Assembly (NCBI GenBank): GCA_023457295.1
Contig: JAEWLZ010000202.1
Span: 1 to 5,532, forward strand
Origin: Cyanobacteria bacterium OH_PDB_112
Lineage (GTDB): Bacteria; Cyanobacteriota; Vampirovibrionia; Gastranaerophilales; CAJFVJ01
Direction: 5' to 3'
Length of the DNA stretch: 5,532 nucleotides
The notes below the pieces were generated by a model. That model did not search any database. It saw only the letters and a program-made list of their open reading frames with translations, and was not told the DNA's origin. Shown piece by piece: positions 1 to 5,532 of this stretch (positions are counted from its first letter, which is position 1; the number at the start of each line of letters is the position of its first letter). The position numbers and the translations under genes are program-made.

Positions 1-3000
1 CTTCTTTAGTTAATTCAACTCTTTCTTTATAAAGAATACAAAGATTAGCTATTTGATTGTTATGATGTTTAATCGGAAAAATATAAATTGATTTCAATCC
101 GATATTTTTAATTTTTTGCTTAAAAACTTCATCAATATCTTGAAAATCATCAATGTAATTATCAAAATCAATTATCATCTTTTCTTGCTCTTGCGAAAAA
201 ATATTATTAAAAAATAAAAATTCTTTCTTATTAAAAAGAATATCTGAGTCATAAAAAATTTCTTTTAATTCCGTATATTCTGAAGAATCTTCATCAATAT
301 AATCATTTTTTTCAAAAAATTGAGCTTGATACAGAATAACTTTATCCGCCTTAATATATTTTCCTACATAATTAGCTATATTTTTTTTCATCTCATTTAT
401 ATCGATTGTTCTTCTCACCGCCGATACAATTCTATTCAATAATTTTTCTTTTTGCCTATCCTTTTTTTGTTTTTCAAAAAGTCTTGATTGCTCTAGAGCT
501 ATTGCTATCTGCTCTGATAAGGCTTTTATAAATTTGATTTCTTCCTGTGTTATTTTATGTTTTTCTGTATAACTTAAAATCAAAACCCCCAAGAGAGTAT
601 CTCTATGTAATATTGGAATTGAAAGAACCGATTTCAGCTTCATATCTGTTAAAATTTTAGCTTCATTTGTATTTTGAATTCCTTGTCTTTCAATAAATTC
701 CTCTGAATCAGAATAAATAATATCTTTTGAGGCTCGATAAATATCGGTAAAATATTTAAATATTGAATTATTTACATCAATACCCTTAAAACCTGTATCA
801 TTACTTACAGACAAAACTTCAGAAGATTCATCTGTAATCGTAAACTTATCAGCAGTTGCATCGTACTCAAAAATTGAAACCAAATCAGCTTTCAAAATTT
901 TCAAAAGTTCATTAACAATTGTTTTTTTGACTTGTTTTATATTAAGAGAATTTCGAGTCGCCGTAATTATATCCCGCAAAAGTTTTTCTCGTTCGGCAGC
1001 TTGTTTTTCCTTCCAATATAATTTTGATTGATAAAGAGCAATACCTACATGCTTGGCGAGAGCTTTTATAAGTCCTCTATCTTGCTCGGAAAACATTTTA
1101 TTTTCATCACTGGAATGCCCTACCAAAACACCCCAAAAAGTTCCCCCATAAGAAAGTTTGACTTGAAAACCTTCTTTTATTGAATATTCTTCTAAATACT
1201 CCATTACATGATTAATATCATAGCCCTTCATTGCTTGAAAAAATGATTTTGAGTCAAAAGTTTCAATAACATTTTTAAAGAATTTGTCGTTATCTTCCGG
1301 GAACTCATAACCTACAAGACTTTTTACATCATTAGATTTTCTATATTCAGAATCTTTGTCAATAGTTATAATTGAGTCATTATCAGTGTCATATTCCACA
1401 ATGAAGCATCTGTCTAAATCAAATTTTATTCCTATCAATCTGGTAATATATCTCCCTATTTTTCCTTTATCAAGAGTTCCTGCCATAGCTGAAACAACAT
1501 TTTTCAAAAGCATTTCTCTTTCTGCAACTTGTTTTGTTTCTTGATACAATTTTATTTGATTAAAAGCAACTTCTAATTGTTTTGCTATAAATCTTAAAAA
1601 CTCCAAATCAGAACCGGATACAACAACATTTTCATTAACATATTCTATAATGAGAATCATAAAAAATTTGTCCATATACGAAAAAGGTATTCCAATACCT
1701 TTTTTAACATTAAAATTATTTGCATGACTTATGACTTCTTGCATTTGAGGCAAATTTTCTTCTTTTATTTTTTCAAAATCAAAAATTCTTATATCTTTTT
1801 CTGATTTTGAAGCATCATTAAAGCAACTTAAAAAAGAAAAATTGTACCCCACCATACTTTTAATATCAGGAGAAGACAAATATTCATTTTGAGGACTAAG
1901 AGGTTCTGCTTTCAAATTTTCGGGATTAAATTCAAGAAAATAACATCTGTCTGCCTTTACTGCTTTGCCTATATCTTTTGCGATTTTTTTCATATCATTC
2001 ATATCAAGGGTTTTAGCGGCTTTAGTTATAATTTTTCTCAAAAGAGCTTCATTCTTTGCTTGTATTTTTGCCTTTTTTAATATTTCAGCATGATAAAGTG
2101 CTATCGCTGTCTGAGCAGAAACATAAACCACAAAATTAATATCTTCTTGTGTAAAAGAATTTGGAGTCTCACGTGAAAAAACATATCCTCCCAAAATTTC
2201 TTTTTTGTATATAGCCGGCATAAGAATTATTGTTCCAACTTTATTTTTGCGGAGGTTAAAACAATCTTTTGACCCTTCCAAATTATATTTTTTTATAAAC
2301 TCTTCAATATCATCAATAACAAGCATTTTTTTGGACGAAATAATAATTTTCTGAAAAAAAGCGAAAGCAGTACTAAAATCCCGCCCTAAATTTGTAAAAC
2401 TCTCTTTCCAAGCAGCACCTATATATTCAGCATTTGCATCAGGAGTCAAAAAAGAATCGGTTTTTTTATCATACTTTGTAAAAAAAGTTCTTGAAGTTTT
2501 CAAATACTTACCCACTTCAAACACAAAAGTTTTTATTATAGTTTTGGTATCAAAACTACTCCTTATTGTATTTACTACTTTTTTAAGCATTCTTTCCTTA
2601 TCGGAAGTATTTTCAAATCGTTTTATTATCTGATTTTGTTTTATTGCAACATAAATCTGCTCCGCATATATTTTTATAAATTCTACATCATCATCTGTAA
2701 GCATTTTTTCTTTTTTAAATTTTATTGTAAAAAACATCTTTATTTTATTTTTTTCAAAAATAGAAATCCCTACACAAGTAGTAAAATCTGAATGTATACA
2801 ATATTTTTCTATCTTAGATCCCATAAGATGACTGCCTTGAATATACTCCGCGGCATTGGGAATATAGATAACATTTTTCTTTTCCTTTTTATATCTTTCA
2901 AGCAAAGAATTAGTCATATTCCAAAAATCATACTTTTTATCAAGATTAACACCTACCATACTTTTATCAATTTTTGACTTTAAATATTCAGAACTTTTTT

Positions 3001-3181
3001 CTATTGGCAAAGTATGACCATTATCATCATATTCAAGAATCATGCATCTATCAGGGTCAAAAATTTGTGACAACCCGCAAACTGCCATCTTCTTTATTTT
3101 ATTAATATCTAAATTGCTTCTAACCTTTGAAATTAATTCCCAAAGTAGAGTTTCTCTGCTTTTCCTGATAGATTTTGACAT
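1..3181 (-). CDS. Multi-GAF-domain sensory/signalling protein, 3' end beyond window (partial)
   Basis: The frame is open from the ATG at 3181-3179 to the left edge: 1060 codons, no stop. Six homologous units follow one another, each opening with an '(R/K)E.LL..I(I/V)' helix at residues 12, 198, 380, 557, 734 and 914, a period of 177-186 residues. Each has a GAF-like order: amphipathic helix, first strand (often 'DRC..(L/V)EYD'), variable middle, strand pair such as 'LLGVLILSY', then a closing helix such as 'EEIKFIKALSEQIAIALEQS'. Unit 6 is cut just before its last helix. GAF domains typically bind small ligands or mediate dimerisation. No signal peptide or membrane segment is visible, so a cytoplasmic sensor is inferred. 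The output module (kinase, GGDEF, HD-GYP, phosphatase or other) is off-window and cannot be named. An in-frame TAA two codons upstream fixes the start; no good Shine-Dalgarno sequence precedes it. The gene lies 75 bases downstream of pheA on the same strand. Confidence 0.9.
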   Translation of the reverse strand, partial: MSKSIRKSRETLLWELISKVRSNLDINKIKKMAVCGLSQIFDPDRCMILEYDDNGHTLPIEKSSEYLKSKIDKSMVGVNLDKKYDFWNMTNSLLERYKKEKKNVIYIPNAAEYIQGSHLMGSKIEKYCIHSDFTTCVGISIFEKNKIKMFFTIKFKKEKMLTDDDVEFIKIYAEQIYVAIKQNQIIKRFENTSDKERMLKKVVNTIRSSFDTKTIIKTFVFEVGKYLKTSRTFFTKYDKKTDSFLTPDANAEYIGAAWKESFTNLGRDFSTAFAFFQKIIISSKKMLVIDDIEEFIKKYNLEGSKDCFNLRKNKVGTIILMPAIYKKEILGGYVFSRETPNSFTQEDINFVVYVSAQTAIALYHAEILKKAKIQAKNEALLRKIITKAAKTLDMNDMKKIAKDIGKAVKADRCYFLEFNPENLKAEPLSPQNEYLSSPDIKSMVGYNFSFLSCFNDASKSEKDIRIFDFEKIKEENLPQMQEVISHANNFNVKKGIGIPFSYMDKFFMILIIEYVNENVVVSGSDLEFLRFIAKQLEVAFNQIKLYQETKQVAEREMLLKNVVSAMAGTLDKGKIGRYITRLIGIKFDLDRCFIVEYDTDNDSIITIDKDSEYRKSNDVKSLVGYEFPEDNDKFFKNVIETFDSKSFFQAMKGYDINHVMEYLEEYSIKEGFQVKLSYGGTFWGVLVGHSSDENKMFSEQDRGLIKALAKHVGIALYQSKLYWKEKQAAEREKLLRDIITATRNSLNIKQVKKTIVNELLKILKADLVSIFEYDATADKFTITDESSEVLSVSNDTGFKGIDVNNSIFKYFTDIYRASKDIIYSDSEEFIERQGIQNTNEAKILTDMKLKSVLSIPILHRDTLLGVLILSYTEKHKITQEEIKFIKALSEQIAIALEQSRLFEKQKKDRQKEKLLNRIVSAVRRTIDINEMKKNIANYVGKYIKADKVILYQAQFFEKNDYIDEDSSEYTELKEIFYDSDILFNKKEFLFFNNIFSQEQEKMIIDFDNYIDDFQDIDEVFKQKIKNIGLKSIYIFPIKHHNNQIANLCILYKERVELTKE

Positions 3182-3244
3182 ACTTTATTTATAAAAAATT
3201 CTTATAGAATTTTAAATTCCATATCTGGTTAAAAAACAGGCTAT

Positions 3245-3272
3245 ATTATACTTAAACTAGAATCTCGGATAA
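3245..3272 (-). promoter_or_regulatory. Candidate promoter for the multi-GAF gene
   Basis: A perfect TATAAT (-10) lies on the minus strand at 3245-3250, six bases beyond the pheA stop codon. The best -35 match at 16-base spacing is TTATCC (3267-3272), only three of six consensus positions, and it lies inside the end of pheA. Initiation near 3238 would give a leader of roughly 57 bases. In such AT-rich DNA a TATAAT can arise by chance, so this is tentative; read-through from pheA is the alternative. Confidence 0.35.
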
Positions 3273-4075
3273 GAGCCTAAAAATTTTAAAAACACAGTCA
3301 AACTTTTCATTTCTTGTATTGCAAAGTTTAGAACTTCATCCTCAATATGCGCATCACATTCAATAAAAAATGAATACGCGCCAAATTCTTTTTTAGAAGG
3401 ACGAGAATCTATATGTGAAAGATTTATATTATATTTTTTAAAAACAGTCATAACATCAGCTAAAGCCCCTGCTTTATTAACAGTTGTGAAAACAAATGAA
3501 GTTTTATCTTTCCCTGTCTTGGATTTATTCTCTCTGCCTATCAAAACAAAACGGGTTTGATTGCCTTCTTCGTCACTGATTTTCCTTGCAAGAATAGGTA
3601 CTCGATAAATTTCCGCCGCTTTTTCATTTGATATTGCCGCCAAACTTTCTTCGCCTTGAGAAATCATCTTAACAGCTTCAGCTGTATTAGGAGCAGCTAT
3701 TATTTCTGCTGAAGGTAATTTTTGATAAATAAAATTACTGCACTGCGCAAGGGCCTGAGGGTGAGAATATATTTTTTTTATTTGCCCCAAATCTTTTGCC
3801 CGCGTAATCAAACAATGTTCTATCGGAACAATAATTTCACTAATGATTTTGACGCTTTCGTCTTTGGTTTTAATCAAACAATCAATAGTTTCACGAACTG
3901 TTCCTTCAATAGAATTTTCAATAGGAACAACTCCGGTCAAATCAGAATTTTGGTCTATTAAGTCAATTATTTTTTTTATTGACCCGACAGGTTCCAAAAA
4001 TTTTGAATCAACAAGTTTTTCTGCCGCTATTTGTGTATTTGAACCATTTGGCCCGAAAAATAAAATCCTATTCAT
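3257..4075 (-). CDS. pheA: Prephenate dehydratase, monofunctional, with C-terminal ACT domain
   Basis: It converts prephenate to phenylpyruvate, the committed step of phenylalanine synthesis, in the cytoplasm. The 272-residue length is usual for the monofunctional enzyme, with no chorismate mutase fusion. The two-lobed catalytic part covers about residues 3-180. It shows the N-terminal 'FGPNGS' loop (7-12), 'PIENSIEGTV' (51-60), 'SHPQALAQC' (104-112) and the catalytic 'TRF' motif (174-176). The ACT regulatory domain (about 191-272) has the 'GAL' motif (203-205) and 'DSRP' (223-226), matching the family's ESRP phenylalanine-binding motif, so feedback inhibition by phenylalanine is likely. It ends with the typical 'LGSYP' strand. 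The first loop reads GSNTQIAA instead of the common GTFT..AA, a tolerated-looking variation. A weak TAGGT ribosome site lies 11 bases before the ATG. The gene is divergent from the HD-domain gene and followed on its own strand by the multi-GAF gene. Confidence 0.96.
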   Translation of the reverse strand: MNRILFFGPNGSNTQIAAEKLVDSKFLEPVGSIKKIIDLIDQNSDLTGVVPIENSIEGTVRETIDCLIKTKDESVKIISEIIVPIEHCLITRAKDLGQIKKIYSHPQALAQCSNFIYQKLPSAEIIAAPNTAEAVKMISQGEESLAAISNEKAAEIYRVPILARKISDEEGNQTRFVLIGRENKSKTGKDKTSFVFTTVNKAGALADVMTVFKKYNINLSHIDSRPSKKEFGAYSFFIECDAHIEDEVLNFAIQEMKSLTVFLKFLGSYPRF

Positions 4076-4114
4076 TACTTAATATTACCTAATAATAATC
4101 TTTTATGCAAAATT

Positions 4115-4142
4115 ACTTTAAAATCCACTCTCTATTTGATAA
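4115..4142 (-). promoter_or_regulatory. Weak candidate promoter for pheA
   Basis: Read on the minus strand, TTATCA (4137-4142, four of six to TTGACA) and TAAAGT (4115-4120, four of six to TATAAT) are separated by 16 bases. Initiation would fall about 33 bases before the pheA ATG. The site overlaps almost completely the opposing promoter for the HD-domain gene, so the two would compete if both are real. Support is by consensus only. Confidence 0.25.
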
Positions 4143-4145
4143 AAT
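4117..4145 (+). promoter_or_regulatory. Extended -10 promoter for the HD-domain gene
   Basis: TTTAAA (4117-4122, four of six to the -35 consensus) and TAAAAT (4140-4145, five of six to the -10 consensus) are 17 bases apart. The -10 is preceded by TGA (4137-4139), giving the extended TGN motif. Initiation near 4152 would leave a leader of about 20 bases, just enough for the ribosome site at 4162-4166. Confidence 0.5.
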
Positions 4146-4161
4146 AATAATATAGAGAAAA

Positions 4162-4166
4162 AGAGG
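4162..4166 (+). promoter_or_regulatory. Ribosome binding site AGAGG of the HD-domain gene
   Basis: AGAGG(T) lies six bases upstream of the ATG at 4173 and is a near match to the anti-Shine-Dalgarno complement. It selects this ATG over the later in-frame Met24, which lacks a comparable site. Confidence 0.6.
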
Positions 4167-4172
4167 TTTTTT

Positions 4173-5003
4173 ATGCTATCACCTTCAAAAAATTATAAAA
4201 TTAAAAACGTAATCTCGGATAAAACCCGTGAAAATAAGACTATGAAACGGTTTTACCTGCAAGATACCGAAACAAAAGAAGAATATAAATGCGTAATCTG
4301 GGAAGATATTCTAAACAGTCTTGAAGATGATGCTATAAAAAACGGAAACATAGTCCAAGTATTGAGTTCGGTCTATAAAGAAGCATTTAAAACTTCCACA
4401 ATCACAAAAATTGAACTTCGAAAAAAAGCCCCTGTTGGACTCCCAAAAGAACAGAGGGACAAGCTTTTTGAAAAAATGATTGAAGAATTAAAAACCCTAA
4501 AGAACCAAAATTTAAAAGAAGCATCTATAAAACTTCTTGAAGAACATGAAGAATTGCTGAAAATATCACCTGCCGCAGCAAAAATGCACCACAATTACGT
4601 CGGAGGGCTTCTGCTACATATGCAAGAATGTATTGATTACGCAAAACAAATTTTTGAAAATTCTTATCAAAAACTTGATGAAGATTTAATTATAACATCC
4701 TGCATTACCCACGATATAGGAAAAATATTTGAATATAATATCAATATCGAAACAGGCGAAGTAGAACGCAATCCTGACTTTGACAAGAGCTGGATAAGCC
4801 ATATCCATTACGGTTTTGCTTGGGCAAATAATAATAATTTCCCGGAACTGGCACACATTATTGCATCACATCACGGTCGTACAGAATGGGGTGCTATCGT
4901 AGAACCTGAAACAACTAATGCCAGGATTTTTCACCATATAGACGATTTATCGGCTTATGCGGGACGTATCAGTGCTGATGAAATTGAAGATTTTAAAATT
5001 TAG
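4173..5003 (+). CDS. OB-fold/HD-domain protein, YhaM-type 3'-5' exoribonuclease
   Basis: The protein has 276 residues. Residues about 8-84 resemble an OB-fold nucleic-acid-binding domain, with alternating strands ending at 'TITKIELRKK'. A charged helical segment (about 91-130) links this to a metal-dependent HD domain (about 138-262). Putative metal ligands are His139/His140 with His149 ('MHHNYVGGLLLH'), the His180-Asp181 pair followed by Gly183-Lys184 ('THDIGK'), His210, His233-His234 ('ASHHGRTEWG') and Asp257/Asp258 ('HHIDDLSA'). The order and wording of these motifs match the YhaM/CbfA family, in which the known Bacillus subtilis enzyme is a cytoplasmic 3'-5' exoribonuclease of about 314 residues. 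This copy is shorter, mainly at the C-terminus, where the family tail after the last HD helix is missing. The fold call is firm; RNase activity is inferred from family. It stands alone, divergent from pheA, with its own promoter; no functional link to neighbours is evident. Confidence 0.88.
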   Translation: MLSPSKNYKIKNVISDKTRENKTMKRFYLQDTETKEEYKCVIWEDILNSLEDDAIKNGNIVQVLSSVYKEAFKTSTITKIELRKKAPVGLPKEQRDKLFEKMIEELKTLKNQNLKEASIKLLEEHEELLKISPAAAKMHHNYVGGLLLHMQECIDYAKQIFENSYQKLDEDLIITSCITHDIGKIFEYNINIETGEVERNPDFDKSWISHIHYGFAWANNNNFPELAHIIASHHGRTEWGAIVEPETTNARIFHHIDDLSAYAGRISADEIEDFKI

Positions 5004-5059
5004 TCTTCATTTTCTTATAAACTATATGGCAACTTAATATAAATTTTTTTTATAAATAA

Positions 5060-5088
5060 TTGACAGACATTCTAAAATATGATTTAAT
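5060..5088 (+). promoter_or_regulatory. Strong sigma-70-like promoter for the small basic protein gene
   Basis: A perfect TTGACA (5060-5065) is followed at the optimal 17-base spacing by TTTAAT (5083-5088, five of six to TATAAT). The 25 bases before the -35 are almost pure A/T, including a run of eight T at 5044-5051, and resemble an UP element. Initiation near 5095 would give a leader of about 27 bases. This is the best promoter in the window. Confidence 0.7.
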
Positions 5089-5106
5089 TTAGCACAAAAT
5101 TAAAAA

Positions 5107-5114
5107 GAAGGAAG
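5107..5114 (+). promoter_or_regulatory. Ribosome binding site of the small basic protein gene
   Basis: The purine tract GAAGGAAG includes AAGGA (5108-5112), nine bases ahead of the ATG at 5122. It supports that start rather than the internal Met25. Confidence 0.6.
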
Positions 5115-5121
5115 CTGTACT

Positions 5122-5454
5122 ATGATAATAACTCAAAAACCTGTTTTTTTAATACAAAGAAAACATACTATTTCGCAACAACAAAAAATATCAATGAGAG
5201 GATCACTTGAAAACACTTTGGGCAAAATAGCATTATTTCAAAATTCTGCCCCAAGTTGTGCATTGTCAGGAGCTAAAGAAGGTGTAAATGAAGCTATTGA
5301 AACTCTTGGAAAAACAATAAACAAAGCTCAAAATATGGCTCCTGATATACCTGCTAAGGTTTATGGGGCAGCACTTGTGACTACCGCTCCTATTTTTGCT
5401 CTAGGAGGAGCTATAAAAGGTGCTATAAAAGGAGTTATAGCCGCGGCAAAATAA
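5122..5454 (+). CDS. Small basic protein with Ala/Gly-rich hydrophobic C-terminus, function unknown
   Basis: I do not recognise this 110-residue protein. A good promoter and ribosome site directly upstream make it a credible gene. It is strongly basic: 13 Lys/Arg against 5 Asp/Glu. Residues 1-30 are polar and basic, apart from a brief 'VFLI', and do not form a Sec signal peptide. Residues about 48-72 look like an amphipathic helix ('AKEGVNEAIETLGKTINKA'). Residues about 78-110 are rich in Ala, Gly and small hydrophobics, with 'LGGAIKGAIKGVIAAAK' at the end, where AIKG is tandemly repeated and Gly95, Gly96, Gly100 and Gly104 follow a four-residue spacing as in glycine-zipper or membrane-active helices. 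There is one cysteine (Cys46). Membrane association is inference; a secreted or membrane-active peptide, an envelope-associated small protein or a lineage-specific orphan are all possible. It is preceded by the HD gene on the same strand, 118 bases away, and appears to be its own unit. Confidence 0.7.
   Translation: MIITQKPVFLIQRKHTISQQQKISMRGSLENTLGKIALFQNSAPSCALSGAKEGVNEAIETLGKTINKAQNMAPDIPAKVYGAALVTTAPIFALGGAIKGAIKGVIAAAK
5410..5432 (+). repeat. 12-base-period tandem repeat inside the small gene
   Basis: GCTATAAAAGG occurs at 5410-5420 and again at 5422-5432, separated by one base. It encodes the doubled Ala-Ile-Lys-Gly near the C-terminus. The identical codons suggest a recent in-frame duplication of 12 bases. 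Confidence 0.6.
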
Positions 5455-5477
5455 TTATATATTTTATTTTAACAATG

Positions 5478-5496
5478 AAAAACCGCCCTGAGGCGG
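5478..5496 (-). terminator. Rho-independent terminator, oriented for a minus-strand transcript from the right
   Basis: CCGCC (5483-5487) and GGCGG (5492-5496) form a perfect five-pair GC stem with a four-base loop. On the minus strand the stem is followed directly by five T (5482-5478). On the plus strand what follows is CAATGATTTAAAT, a poor U-tract, so termination of the small plus-strand gene here would be less efficient. It may work in both directions between convergent genes, starting 28 bases after the small gene's stop codon. Confidence 0.65.
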
Positions 5497-5510
5497 CAAT
5501 GATTTAAATA

Positions 5511-5532
5511 GTTAGGTTAAGGTTAGTTAGTG
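5511..5532. repeat. Short degenerate GTTAG repeat at the window edge
   Basis: The last 22 bases read as GTTAG, GTTAAG, GTTAG and TTAG units in tandem. On the minus strand the same bases are open in one frame and end in a TAA stop at 5506-5504, eight bases before the terminator stem. They could therefore be the 3' tail of a convergent gene ending in a Leu-Thr-Asn-rich peptide. Too little is visible to decide between a non-coding repeat and a coding end. Confidence 0.3.

Noticed and set aside
1356..2977. Three plus-strand open frames of about 60 codons (1356-1544, 1889-2080, 2792-2977).
   Set aside because: They lie antisense inside the long multi-GAF gene, have no ribosome sites, and have the Phe/Ile/Ser-rich composition expected from reading AT-rich coding DNA backwards.
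1373..3181. The conserved GAF cysteines as phytochrome or cyanobacteriochrome bilin-attachment sites.
   Set aside because: The cysteine sits in the first strand ('DRC..EYD'), not in the later Cys-His type motif expected for bilin attachment, and no other chromophore-binding signature is visible.
3207..3219. Perfect inverted repeat GAATTT-T-AAATTC in the gap before the multi-GAF gene.
   Set aside because: Six-base A/T-dominated arms around a single base are common by chance at this base composition; it is not a terminator, and there is no second copy to argue for an operator.
3722..4082. Two overlapping plus-strand frames of 79 codons opposite pheA.
   Set aside because: They are antisense shadows of a firmly identified gene, with no ribosome site or recognisable protein features.
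4373..4594. A minus-strand frame of 73 codons inside the HD-domain gene.
   Set aside because: It is antisense to a gene with clear family motifs; its Ser/Phe-rich composition is that of a shadow frame.
5004..5059. Possible terminator of the HD-domain gene, ending in the eight-T run at 5044-5051.
   Set aside because: I could find no stable stem before the T run, only short A/T pairings with a large loop. The tract is better explained as AT-rich DNA upstream of the following promoter.

Overview
This is an AT-rich bacterial chromosomal window (about 30% GC by eye) that uses the standard code. It holds three housekeeping-type or signalling genes, one small unrecognised gene, and the edge of a further transcription unit. 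There is no sign of a mobile element, CRISPR array, tRNA or rRNA. The low GC, the very long tandem-GAF protein with repeated 'DRC..EYD' motifs, and a compact YhaM-like protein would fit an uncultured gut-type lineage such as Vampirovibrionia/Melainabacteria (Gastranaerophilales). That placement rests on general resemblance only; other AT-rich phyla are possible.

Left part (1-3181, minus strand): one uninterrupted reading frame of 1060 visible codons that leaves the window at its left edge without a stop. It encodes six consecutive GAF-type sensor units of about 180 residues, joined by charged helical linkers. The C-terminal output domain lies outside the window. Centre (3257-4075, minus strand): a complete monofunctional prephenate dehydratase gene (pheA), directly upstream of the GAF gene with a 75-base gap. 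That gap contains a perfect TATAAT, so the sensor gene may have its own promoter as well as read-through from pheA.

Right part (4173-5003, plus strand): a divergently transcribed gene for an OB-fold plus HD-domain protein of the YhaM 3'-5' exoribonuclease type. The 97-base divergent spacer carries a good extended -10 promoter for the HD gene. A weaker, overlapping promoter candidate for pheA lies on the other strand. Next is a small gene (5122-5454, plus strand) with a strong sigma-70-like promoter. It encodes a 110-residue, strongly basic protein with an Ala/Gly-rich hydrophobic C-terminus that I do not recognise.

The window closes with a GC-rich hairpin (5483-5496) whose T-tract is on the minus strand, so it best fits termination of a gene entering from the right. 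A short GTTAG-repeat stretch then runs to the window end. No functional connection between the four genes is evident beyond adjacency. I see no convincing undescribed multi-gene system; the most unusual objects are the hexa-GAF protein and the small cationic protein.
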